Virus record (IMG/VR): IMGVR_UViG_3300042923_000250
Location: 1 to 60,460 of that record
DNA from: a virus
Strand: one strand, 5' to 3'
DNA length: 60,460 nt
This document shows positions 26,230 through 33,063 of the stretch, in pieces; positions within the stretch are counted from its first letter, which is position 1, and the number at the start of each line of letters is the position of its first letter. Both the position numbers and the translations under genes were made by a program. The notes under the pieces are model-generated. The model was given only the letters and a program-made list of their open reading frames with translations. It searched no databases and had not been told where the DNA came from.

Positions 26230-26307
26230 TGGGAAGTGTTGGAATCGAACCAACTTCGATAAGTTTACCTAGGTGCTTATCTGCTATATCCAATCAGCTA
26301 ACCTCCC
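26230..26307 (-). tRNA. tRNA-like gene with oversized anticodon loop
   Basis: Acceptor GGGAGGT/ACTTCCC (one G-U), D-arm GCTG/TAGC and T-arm GTTGG-TTCGATT-CCAAC are all good. The anticodon stem GATAAG/CTTATC is perfect but closes a 12-base loop containing the palindrome ACCTAGGT instead of a 7-base loop, so no anticodon can be assigned. Confidence 0.65.
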
Positions 26308-26536
26308 AAACGTTATTTCCCATGATACGTTCATGCGAAACCATTTCATGCAAAGGCTAAACGATGCTTCATCTGTTTTTCGAGATTATCGAGAAGCAAT
26401 AACAATCCTCGTGCTAGTTTTGCTTAAGGTCAAAACTCTACACCCGTGAAACACCTAATTTATTCTTGGTATAAATCAAACCAACACTTTCTTTTCGGGA
26501 AAGGCCGAACAAAGAAGTATGAAGAAAATCGCCTCT
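26308..26536. other. Spacer between tRNA-like genes, no gene seen
   Basis: 229 bases without a credible reading frame or T-loop. The same holds for 26610-26780 and 26108-26229. These long spacers are unusual for a phage tRNA cluster. A copy of the dispersed 8-mer lies at 26121. Confidence 0.6.
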
Positions 26537-26609
26537 TGGAATTAATAGGAGTCGAACCTATGACCTGACCCTTTTCAGTGCCTTGCTCTACCAACTGAGC
26601 TACAATTCC
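26537..26609 (-). tRNA. tRNA-Phe(GAA)-like, anticodon stem mispaired
   Basis: 73 bases with canonical geometry: acceptor GGAATTG/TAATTCC, D-arm GCTC/GAGC, T-arm ATAGG-TTCGACT-CCTAT and loop CTGAAAA, giving anticodon GAA. The anticodon stem AGGCA/GGGTC has at most two pairs, so function is doubtful. Confidence 0.65.
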
Positions 26610-26780
26610 ACTCTGCGTTGTTATCGGTATACGCTTACCCACCGCCTACTTAATACCTATGTTGGAAAAATAGGAAAACCCAGCACCTAAATGTCTTTTA
26701 AGGTAAAGAGTCGTTAGCACAAGAACCTTCGCTTATAGAGTTTTTGGTAAGAGTTCATAAGCTTTGAAGATTACTCTTAA

Positions 26781-26850
26781 GGGCGATGATGGAATCGAAC
26801 CATCATATACAGATTAACAGTCTGCTGTTCTGCCGTTGGACTAATCACCC
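26781..26850 (-). tRNA. tRNA-Asn (anticodon GTT)
   Basis: 70 bases: acceptor GGGTGAT/ATCGCCC, D-arm GTCC/GAAC (one mismatch), anticodon arm GCAGA-CTGTTAA-TCTGT, T-arm GATGG-TTCGATT-CCATC. No encoded CCA. This is the only one of the four that looks fully functional. Confidence 0.85.
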
Positions 26851-26854
26851 ATTA

Positions 26855-26887
26855 TGGTTCTGGCAAAGGAGAGGGAAGCCAGAACCA
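26855..26887. promoter_or_regulatory. Perfect 10-bp inverted repeat beside tRNA-Asn
   Basis: TGGTTCTGGC (26855-26864) and GCCAGAACCA (26878-26887), 13-base loop, no T-run on either side. It lies five bases from the 5' end of tRNA-Asn; a processing signal or attenuator is possible. Confidence 0.55.
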
Positions 26888-26931
26888 CCTATATGAAGGA
26901 AAAATTAATTTGTTTATTGTAGAGTAAAATC

Positions 26932-27147
26932 TTATTTACCAATCAGTAAACTAGTTTCCTCAACTGCAATTCTAAAAAATGCATTTCGATAATAGCCATC
27001 CTTCGTGCTATAGCTAGCATTAACGCGATCAACTCCATCTGACAGCATTTGTCGTACAGCTAAGTTATGAGCCTGCAATCTGCGTCCAAGAACTCGACCA
27101 GTACTTTGCTCTAGAAATTGTAAATATGAAAAATCAATTTTATCCAC
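26932..27147 (-). CDS. Hypothetical protein (71 aa)
   Basis: GTG start at 27147 with GAAGGGA upstream (no ATG available). Arg-rich helical sequence, QSTGRVLGRRLQAHNLAVRQML. First protein gene after the small terminase going leftward, at the head of the tRNA cluster. No domain recognised. Confidence 0.55.
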   Translation of the reverse strand: MDKIDFSYLQFLEQSTGRVLGRRLQAHNLAVRQMLSDGVDRVNASYSTKDGYYRNAFFRIAVEETSLLIGK

Positions 27148-27831
27148 GGAAGATCCCTTCAAAAAAACGCTGTCAAGTAAATATCCCTTATATATCTACA
27201 CCACTACATCTAGTGGCTCAACCTCACAATTTATGTCTCTATATACAACATATCATACATTTCATAAATGTTCATTGGGTGATAAGGGATTTTGGGATAT
27301 TTATTTTAGAATGTATCTAGTTTGGGGTAGGATGCCGATAAAATAAGGGGTTGTGTAGGTTTATAGAATTAGATGGGTAGAAGAGATGAGAGGCTTTTTT
27401 GTATTTTTAGAAATTTTGATACTTCAAAGAGAGGGAGTCTTTTTGCTTTTTAGAATTTTTTTAAGATTGAATAGAAGAGGGGTCTTTTTTATTAAAAATT
27501 TGCTCGGAGGGTTGACGTGACCCACCCTGGGTCATTCTCCATAAACCCCTGCCCCCTTATTCCCAACGTAAAAAAGCATCCAAGGAGGTGCGATATATTT
27601 ATATAATAAATATCAATACAAATTAGAACTTCAATACATTAACGTGTAAACTCTTCGCGAAAGTCTAGGTTCTAGAATAGTTCTAATTGATACCATTAAC
27701 GCTACAACATGCATAAAATAAGGCTTTCCACCATATCGCCTATATGCATCACACATATTACGAATAGTTGAAAAGCCTAATGTATAAACTTTATTCATAT
27801 TATACATAGAATATACAGTAATTATGTATAA
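27148..27831. other. 684-bp non-coding region beside small terminase; candidate cos/pac and control region
   Basis: No credible gene. It holds a copy of the dispersed 8-mer (27169), poly-T-rich runs (27388-27500), a palindrome TGACCCA-ccc-TGGGTCA (27518-27534) followed by the C-rich stretch CCCCTGCCCCC (27547-27557), a 10-bp inverted repeat (27621-27630 with 27679-27688) and a 7-bp one (27721-27727 with 27772-27778). The GC-rich palindrome in an AT-rich setting next to terS is where a cos or pac site is expected. The 27621-27778 part could fold as an RNA. Assignment is inference. Confidence 0.5.
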
Positions 27832-28344
27832 TTATTCCTCTGACCAATCCACATCCACTGGGATGTCTTGAGGTATCTGTTTGGCGATTTCATCGGGCGT
27901 GAGAGTAGGAGAGAGTTGATTGTTGGCTTTGACTTCGATAGTTTGAGTATCAGCCATACCGAAATAATTCTTCGCGTAGAATATCCAAGTGATAGGATTT
28001 ATGTTGCCATTCATAGCCTCGTTACTCATTAAAAACGAAATATAATCCTTCGCTTTTTTTACCATGTCCGACCTTGAACTACCGAGTTGCGCCCTAGAAA
28101 CTCCACTTTCCCAGTCCCACAATGTCTTACGTGACACTCCAATAGCTAATGCCAATCCCTCTACATTTGGTTTTAATCCCTGCTCCATCGAATAGTCAAA
28201 GTAAAGACTAATTCTTTCTTGTACAGCCTCATCGCTATCTAAATCTATTTTAGGCAAGTCATAGATTACTTTAAGCTTCTGCATAGTTGCCCTGAGTTCT
28301 GCAGGTGTTGCTTTAATTGGATTTTTTGGATTTGTTCCAGCCAT
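27832..28344 (-). CDS. terS: Terminase small subunit
   Basis: 170 residues. An N-terminal basic stretch and a helix-turn-helix (VEGLALAIGVSRKTLWDWESG, about 62-82) for packaging-site recognition, a central oligomerisation region with AKDYISFLMSNEAMNGNINPITWIFYAKNYFGM, typical of Gram-positive phage small terminases, and an acidic tail. AAGGAATG ribosome site. It is separated from terL by 4 kb holding the tRNA cluster and nucleotide enzymes. Confidence 0.87.
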   Translation of the reverse strand: MAGTNPKNPIKATPAELRATMQKLKVIYDLPKIDLDSDEAVQERISLYFDYSMEQGLKPNVEGLALAIGVSRKTLWDWESGVSRAQLGSSRSDMVKKAKDYISFLMSNEAMNGNINPITWIFYAKNYFGMADTQTIEVKANNQLSPTLTPDEIAKQIPQDIPVDVDWSEE

Positions 28345-28501
28345 TTATACCATTCCTTTCTGGGATATCATATATTTCTATGTTAAATTCATAAAATGTC
28401 TTAATTGTCAAAATACAATGTTGTGTTAATATTGCAGCCTATCTAAATTTATAGTCCCGTGCTGTCAAGGGGTGTATCAGATTTTATATTTCATCCAAGA
28501 T
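28345..28501. other. Short non-coding spacer with one dispersed 8-mer
   Basis: 157 bases between terS and the HNH-like gene. Only a GCTGTCAAG copy at 28461 stands out. Confidence 0.6.
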
Positions 28502-28828
28502 TTATTTCTCGACCCATTCTAGATTATCTGATTTCCAATCATACACATTTCCATTAATAAACTTTACCTTCGTGTATTCGTGAGAGTTTGGAACAAAATG
28601 TTCCGCTACTATGTAATGTAATGATTTTGATATTGTATGGCCCGTATTATCTCGAAGTCTTACAATTATCCTTGGATGTTTATTGTTATTTGAATGCTTG
28701 CTTACTGTTCCGGCTTTAGAAAATCTTTTATCAGTGGATGCCTTTTGATCTAAACTTCTAACATCTCCACTATTACTAATTTGATATAATCCCTCAAATC
28801 CTTTTATATCTAACCATATTTTATCCAA
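28502..28828 (-). CDS. NUMOD4/HNH-type homing endonuclease remnant
   Basis: 108 residues. The N-terminal IWLDIKGFEGLYQISNSGDVRSL is NUMOD4. The C-terminal part LHYIVAEHFVPN ... VKFINGNVYDWKSDNLEWV aligns with the HNH fold, but the usual first catalytic His (VNH) is replaced by Phe (VKF), so cutting activity is doubtful. HNH proteins next to terminase genes can assist cos cleavage; this one may keep DNA binding only. Confidence 0.8.
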   Translation of the reverse strand: MDKIWLDIKGFEGLYQISNSGDVRSLDQKASTDKRFSKAGTVSKHSNNNKHPRIIVRLRDNTGHTISKSLHYIVAEHFVPNSHEYTKVKFINGNVYDWKSDNLEWVEK

Positions 28829-28859
28829 ATTATCACTTCCTTTCTGATTGGTAAATTTC

Positions 28860-29063
28860 TTAAAAATGGACTAAATGGAAAAAATGGAACTTCTTTTGGT
28901 TTTTATTTATATATAAAATTACATTTACATATTATACTTTCTCTACGTACATAGAAAATAAAAGAAGTTGCACAAGTTGCACAAGTGTTGCAAGGCAAGG
29001 GTTTCAGCGATTCTGAAATATTCCATTTTTTCCACTTTTGACCCGATTTACTCCAATTATTCC
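28860..29063. other. AT-rich non-coding stretch with GCACAAG half-sites
   Basis: About 200 bases without a gene. TTGCACAAG occurs twice in tandem at about 28968-28985, a half-match to the operator array that follows. Confidence 0.55.
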
Positions 29064-29196
29064 ATACTTACACAAGTATATCTATACTTACACAAGTATA
29101 ATATTACACAAGTATAGATTTTATACTTACACAAGTATAGATTATATACTTGCACAAGATTATCATTACACAAGTATATTTCGCTTACACAAGTAT
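29064..29196. repeat. Operator array: seven ATACTT-N4-AAGTAT units
   Basis: Copies at 29064-29079, 29084-29099, 29101-29115, 29123-29138, 29146-29161, 29164-29177 and 29184-29196, spaced about 16-23 bp. Full copies are 16-bp palindromes with central ACAC or GCAC; others keep the right half (ACACAAGTAT). Located just downstream of a ribbon-helix-helix gene whose own promoter carries two related half-sites. Confidence 0.85.
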
Positions 29197-29272
29197 ATGA
29201 AAATGGAACTTTCAAGCAGTAAAAATGGAATATTTAAATGATAAAATGGAATAATTGAAATGAAATATTCCA

Positions 29273-29686
29273 CTACAAAGTACCTCTTGGTATCCCTTTA
29301 CTATTTACCCAATAACCACCTTTGGATAGATCAGGGATTATCATTTGTCCTTGATATAGGATAAACCAATTCCCTGTTTCCTTACTGTAATGCGTATAAA
29401 TATTTCCGTCTAAGTCCACCCAATAGCAAGGTGAAGGAAAGGCATCCTTTGGGATTGCTACCTTTGGATATTTTACTTGTGGGCGTTGTTTGACTTCTTC
29501 CAGTGTTGGCTCTGGATAACCAGCTTCTTTGTATATAGCGTATCGGATAAACTCATTTAATTTCATTCCTTTTTCGGCAGCCACTTCTTTAAGAGATTCC
29601 ATTTCCCCACGATATACTGTTAATGGTATGCGGTCATACATCCTGTCATTATATTTATTGCTGGCTTTCGTCTGTGCTTTTGCCAT
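29273..29686 (-). CDS. Ribbon-helix-helix DNA-binding protein
   Basis: 137 residues. IPLTVYRGEMESLKEVAAEKGMKLNEFIRYAIYKEAG (about 20-56) is an Arc/MetJ-type ribbon-helix-helix: a short beta-strand then two helices. The C-terminal half (CYWVDLDGNIYTHYSKETGNWFIL) is a separate beta-rich domain. GAAAGGAG upstream. Repeats flanking the gene suggest autoregulation. A plasmid-type partition protein with a centromere-like array is an alternative. Confidence 0.82.
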   Translation of the reverse strand: MAKAQTKASNKYNDRMYDRIPLTVYRGEMESLKEVAAEKGMKLNEFIRYAIYKEAGYPEPTLEEVKQRPQVKYPKVAIPKDAFPSPCYWVDLDGNIYTHYSKETGNWFILYQGQMIIPDLSKGGYWVNSKGIPRGTL

Positions 29687-29722
29687 GTGTTTTCACTCCT
29701 TTCTTGTTTATTAGTTATCATA

Positions 29723-29748
29723 GCACAAGTATATCATAGCACAAGTAT
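29723..29748 (-). promoter_or_regulatory. Two GCACAAGTAT half-sites upstream of the RHH gene
   Basis: GCACAAGTAT at 29723-29732 and 29739-29748, 16 bp apart, placed 37-62 bases upstream of the start codon, where an autoregulatory operator would lie. Confidence 0.7.
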
Positions 29749-29840
29749 ATTTACAATGGATATATGGATATATTTGTATTGATATATTTGGTTTACGTCC
29801 CATGAAAAAAGCACCCTTTCGGATGCTCTGGTTGAATATA

Positions 29841-30134
29841 TTAAAAATATTGTGGAGCTGCTCGAAGTATCTCTTTGATTTCTCCGATCGTTACCATATT
29901 TTCCATGATTCCAATGTCGTAATATCTAGGATTACTGATGTAGGTTAATATTGTGAATGTATTGTGGGTGGAGATATATACTTTATAGGTTCTATTTTCC
30001 CCGTTAAACGATTGATGCACAACGCATGATATAATTTTAGGTGATTGATTATATTCGGCGCCTTTGGCCAATTCACCCTTGACGGCGTCGTTTAAAATCT
30101 CTGGACAATCCTCTAATTTGATTTGATCTGACAT
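29841..30134 (-). CDS. Hypothetical protein (97 aa)
   Basis: Start MSDQIKLEDCPEILND at 30134 with GGAGGCGG upstream. Beta-rich centre (NRTYKVYISTHNTFTILTYI). Its start codon is immediately after the previous gene's stop. No domain recognised. Confidence 0.72.
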   Translation of the reverse strand: MSDQIKLEDCPEILNDAVKGELAKGAEYNQSPKIISCVVHQSFNGENRTYKVYISTHNTFTILTYISNPRYYDIGIMENMVTIGEIKEILRAAPQYF

Positions 30135-30136
30135 GT

Positions 30137-30316
30137 TTACCGCCTCCATTCTGCCGACTTCACAACCGGAGTGATAGCCATCATATAAGAAATATGGAAT
30201 GCTTTCCGCTTGGCTTCATCTGTGATCCGTTCGGCTTCTTGTCGTGCATCCTCTTCTTCGCACCATGCTAATGCAGCGTCAATTCCTTTTGTAAACTCCT
30301 CTGAAAATTTAATCAT
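30137..30316 (-). CDS. Small helical hypothetical protein (59 aa)
   Basis: MIKFSEEFTKGIDAALAWCEEE..., Glu/Ala/Arg-rich, one long helix. GGAGGG ribosome site five bases before ATG. Its last codons contain the ribosome site of the next gene, so the two are coupled. Function unknown. Confidence 0.72.
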   Translation of the reverse strand: MIKFSEEFTKGIDAALAWCEEEDARQEAERITDEAKRKAFHISYMMAITPVVKSAEWRR

Positions 30317-30326
30317 GATAACCCTC

Positions 30327-31805
30327 CTATGCTATTTTCTTTAATTGTTCTAACACTTGCTTTGTTGCATATCTTCCGTTCGATGTCATTTGACGCTGCC
30401 ATGCTCCATGAGAAGGAGCCCAAACAAAACCGTTAGATTTTAAAATGTTCCTGATCTGCTCGGATGGCTTGCCGTCAAAGATGAGCTGTATTCTCATGAT
30501 CTCGCTATTTTCTACGACTTTGCAAATATCGCTTTGTACTGTTTCATTAGTTCCGGCTGTCTTAGCCTTTTGTAGCTGCTCAATGCGGTCTTTAGTGGCT
30601 TTAATCTTGGCGTTATTATTAGTGAGTGAATAACCCTCAAACGGTCGTGTGTGGTATGTGTTCCGGCTCATAAAATCCATAATGGAGTCGATAGTCTTTT
30701 GTTGCAATCCTTGGAAGCCTTGAAGGGTGCTATTCTTTTTATAGTAGGCGTTAGCGTCTTTCATAGTCTGCTGATATGCTTCTAACTCTACAAGTTTTTC
30801 CTGTAACTTTCTGATTGCGTCAGCGTCAGCACTTTTAATAATTTCTTTCCCTGTTAAAATATCGTGTAACTTCTTCACATAGCCGTTGATATAATCCAAC
30901 TCTTTCATGTGGGAATCTCTTGCGCTGTTCTGCTTTTCTTTGCGTCTTGTCGGAAAGTTTCCGGCTCCGCATATCATCACGCTGGGACACATCATTTCTA
31001 TATGGTTGCTTTTATTAATCCACTCGGCATATTTACGGGAATATCTTTCTGCTACGATTAAAGCGTCAGCCAATCTATGCGGTTTCTTTGTGCTGATCTG
31101 CTCTACAATGTCATATACTCGATTTACTTCTGCCTTGTAGCTGTTGGTCGTGCTGTTTGCTTTGTAATCCGAAAAGCTCCACATTCCAAGTGATTGTCTT
31201 GCGAGTGTTTCGTTGATAGAAAAATATATCCTTTCTATTGACGGCAGCTCTTCAGCGGTTTCTGGCTTCGTCTCTCCTTCTGGTTGCTCCGGTGTTTCTT
31301 CTATGGCTTCAATAACTTCCGGTTGCGCTTCAGTGATCTGCTCCGGTGCTTCTTTCGCTTTGAGATAATCGACAACATTATTGTAATGAGCCACCATTTC
31401 AAGTTGTTTCTTGTAGTATTCGCTATTCTCTCCAAAGTTCCATTTTTCACGGTCTGCATATTTCTGTGTTTGCTCTGCTTCTTCTTCGAAATGTGATTGA
31501 ATATGTTCAGTTGTGATGCCATGAATTATTTCGATTGTTGCGTGTTCCGGGTTCCACTCGTGAGCCGCTGCGTTCTTTGTCGGGTTGCTAGTGCAGATGA
31601 AAAGAGGCCAGAAAGCAACTGAAGATTTCGCGATGCTTAATTCTCCGTTTTTCTTAATCTTCTTTAGCGAAACATCATTGCCGCACCAGGTAACATTCCC
31701 GGGAACGTTTTCAACAAAATATAAACCATTATCATTTTTAAAGTAAGATCCTTCAATTTTTACAATATCGCCTGTTTTGATTTCAATTAAATTCTTATCT
31801 AACAT
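30327..31805 (-). CDS. Large hypothetical protein with DUF3560-like C-terminus
   Basis: 492 residues from the ATG at 31805 (GGAGG eight bases upstream); an upstream ATG at 31913 would translate the structured leader and is rejected. N-terminal beta part with IKTGDIVKIEGSYFKNDNGLYFVENV, an acidic Pro/Glu linker (about 160-190), a helical region with a metal-like CPSVMICGAG phrase, a coiled segment, and a C-terminus IQLIFDGKPSEQIRNILKSNGFVWAPSHGAWQR, which recurs in DUF3560 and related plasmid/phage proteins. Function unknown. Confidence 0.72.
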   Translation of the reverse strand: MLDKNLIEIKTGDIVKIEGSYFKNDNGLYFVENVPGNVTWCGNDVSLKKIKKNGELSIAKSSVAFWPLFICTSNPTKNAAAHEWNPEHATIEIIHGITTEHIQSHFEEEAEQTQKYADREKWNFGENSEYYKKQLEMVAHYNNVVDYLKAKEAPEQITEAQPEVIEAIEETPEQPEGETKPETAEELPSIERIYFSINETLARQSLGMWSFSDYKANSTTNSYKAEVNRVYDIVEQISTKKPHRLADALIVAERYSRKYAEWINKSNHIEMMCPSVMICGAGNFPTRRKEKQNSARDSHMKELDYINGYVKKLHDILTGKEIIKSADADAIRKLQEKLVELEAYQQTMKDANAYYKKNSTLQGFQGLQQKTIDSIMDFMSRNTYHTRPFEGYSLTNNNAKIKATKDRIEQLQKAKTAGTNETVQSDICKVVENSEIMRIQLIFDGKPSEQIRNILKSNGFVWAPSHGAWQRQMTSNGRYATKQVLEQLKKIA

Positions 31806-31837
31806 TTTCAAATCCTCCATAATTTTATTTGCTTGCC

Positions 31838-31893
31838 TATCGGATTTGGAACCGTCTGGCCGATGCATTACAGCCTTTCGGCTGTCCTCTGCG
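31838..31893 (-). ncRNA. Structured 5'-UTR element, copy A
   Basis: Leftward RNA 33 bases before the start of 30327-31805. Order: GCAGAGG, hairpin ACAGCC-GAAA-GGCTGT, AATGCA, then ACGGTTCCAAATCCGAT. Copy B (32149-32209) keeps the flanks but has a different, compensated stem. Likely a cis-regulatory RNA. Confidence 0.75.
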
Positions 31894-31894
31894 G

Positions 31895-32131
31895 TTAATC
31901 TTGAATTTTCCATCCTTGTTTTATTCTAATAACTATAATCGTGCCTTCTGGTGCTTTAAATGGTTCTCTTGTTACTGTTTCTGCACTCCAAAGGGTAACA
32001 CCGCTAAAATTATGAGGTTGCATTTCAAAATCTGTGTTTTTATGAAATGCCTTGCCTTTATTTAAAACATCCTTGAAATCATAACCACTCGGTATAACTC
32101 TCGCCCTGCCTATGCATTTTCTTGCTGCCAT
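31895..32131 (-). CDS. Small basic hypothetical protein (78 aa)
   Basis: Start MAARKCIGRARVIPSGYDFKD at 32131 with AAAGGAG. Beta-rich centre (FSGVTLWSAETVTREPF, GTIIVIRIKQGW). Its stop overlaps the distal edge of RNA element A, and its own leader is RNA element B. Function unknown. Confidence 0.7.
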   Translation of the reverse strand: MAARKCIGRARVIPSGYDFKDVLNKGKAFHKNTDFEMQPHNFSGVTLWSAETVTREPFKAPEGTIIVIRIKQGWKIQD

Positions 32132-32148
32132 ACTATCTCCTTTCTGAT

Positions 32149-32209
32149 GTATCGGAATTTGGAACCGTGTCAGCCATTGCATTACTGGGATTTCTCCCAG
32201 TCCTCTGCG
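32149..32209 (-). ncRNA. Structured 5'-UTR element, copy B
   Basis: Leader of 31895-32131, 18 bases before its start. Same flanks as copy A (GCAGAGG, AATGCA, ACGGTTCCAAAT then CCGAT) but the hairpin is ACTGGG-AGAAAT-CCCAGT. Four of six base pairs differ in a compensated way, which is direct evidence for RNA structure. Confidence 0.75.
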
Positions 32210-32217
32210 AGGGATTA

Positions 32218-32544
32218 CTATAATATTTCAATGTTTGCGAAACAACCACCTAAACCTCTTTGATGTATTTTCACTATTACATAACACCCAACAAGATTAA
32301 CATTCCATGATTTCAGAGGTACAAATATATTTTGCTGTGCAGGGTTTACTGTATTTGCTTCAATTTCTCTAATATCGCATTGACCGAATAATCTATATAC
32401 TGCCTCTTGTACTCTGTACATGCTTTCTAATATCTCTTCATTCATTTCCTCTGTTGTTGCAGATAATTTACACTTGCATTCATTATCTTCAATAATATGT
32501 TGTGGCATTTTCAATTCGAATAACTCCTGATTTAATCCCTTCAT
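32218..32544 (-). CDS. Hypothetical protein (108 aa)
   Basis: MKG start at 32544 (AAGGG nine bases upstream). Acidic helical N-half, and a beta-rich C-half with QQNIFVPLKSWNVNLVGCYVIVKI. First gene of the leftward unit divergent from the RHH gene at 32719. No domain recognised. Confidence 0.7.
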   Translation of the reverse strand: MKGLNQELFELKMPQHIIEDNECKCKLSATTEEMNEEILESMYRVQEAVYRLFGQCDIREIEANTVNPAQQNIFVPLKSWNVNLVGCYVIVKIHQRGLGGCFANIEIL

Positions 32545-32599
32545 AATTTCCATCCCTTCCGCTTCGTAGAGCTAACATCTATTTGGTATACTCAGTATA

Positions 32600-32683
32600 A
32601 TCTATATCCCCATAGATGTAAATAGACATATTTCACAAAATATATCCCCATAGATTGTGCAAAATATCTATATACCCATAGAT
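32600..32683. promoter_or_regulatory. Three operators ATCTAT-N6-ATAGAT between divergent genes
   Basis: 18-bp units at 32600-32617, 32638-32655 (left half degenerate) and 32666-32683, each with a CCCC or CCC core. A rightward extended -10 (TGGTATACT, 32691-32699) follows the third unit, whose position covers the expected -35. Probably bound by the small RHH protein encoded next door. Confidence 0.8.
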
Positions 32684-32718
32684 GGTTATTTGGTATACTT
32701 AAGCAAAGGAGTGGTGTT

Positions 32719-32913
32719 ATGGCAAAATATACAGAAGCCCAAGCGAGGGCAGTAAAAAAGTATTTGGATAATATCGGGGAGACAAAAGTTAGAGCCCCGA
32801 AAGAAGATATGCAGCGGTATAAACTAGAAGCAGAGAAAGCCGGATGCAGCCTTAACCAATTTATTATTGAAGCAATAGAAGAGAAGATAGCCAGGGCTAA
32901 TGGATATCATTAA
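32719..32913 (+). CDS. Small ribbon-helix-helix repressor (Arc-like)
   Basis: 64 residues. KVRAPKEDMQRYKLEAEKAGCSLNQFIIEAIEEKI fits Arc-type ribbon-helix-helix proteins. Monocistronic, divergent from 32218-32544, with three palindromic operators in the shared promoter region and a hairpin terminator after it. Confidence 0.85.
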   Translation: MAKYTEAQARAVKKYLDNIGETKVRAPKEDMQRYKLEAEKAGCSLNQFIIEAIEEKIARANGYH

Positions 32914-32986
32914 ACTACATGAACTACACGAGGGTCAAAACTATAACTACACGAACCAAAAGCACAAATCCCCCAAAACTACACGA
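32913..32986 (+). repeat. Four AACTACAYGA direct repeats
   Basis: Copies at 32913-32922 (C/T variant), 32922-32931, 32945-32954 and 32977-32986; two are followed by GGGT. They lie in the 3' untranslated region of the small RHH gene, ahead of and inside its terminator. Role unknown. Confidence 0.75.
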
Positions 32987-33006
32987 GGGTATCTGTGCTT
33001 TTTTAT
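32959..33006 (+). terminator. Terminator of the small RHH gene
   Basis: AAAGCACA (32959-32966) pairs with TGTGCTTT (32994-33001), followed by T-rich TTTTAT. Confidence 0.75.
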
Positions 33007-33023
33007 ATCGTTATACATAATAA

Positions 33024-33053
33024 ACCCCTCAAGGTCGGTTGACAATGAGGGGT
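33024..33053 (-). terminator. Terminator of the lipoprotein gene
   Basis: ACCCCTCA (33024-33031) pairs with TGAGGGGT (33046-33053), ten bases after the leftward stop at 33064. Confidence 0.75.
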
Positions 33054-33063
33054 AATTTTTAGC

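Noticed and set aside
27388-27500. Series of T-rich runs as multiple terminators
   Set aside because: No stems of adequate length precede them on either strand.
29064-29196. CRISPR array
   Set aside because: Units are 13-16 bp palindromes with 4-8 bp gaps; no constant-length spacers and no cas genes.
29038-29241. Rightward frame across the operator array
   Set aside because: Translation of the repeats themselves (HKYIYTYTS...); repetitive, no ribosome site.
31806-31913. N-terminal extension of 30327-31805 to the ATG at 31913
   Set aside because: It would translate the conserved RNA element; the ATG at 31805 has GGAGG at proper spacing.
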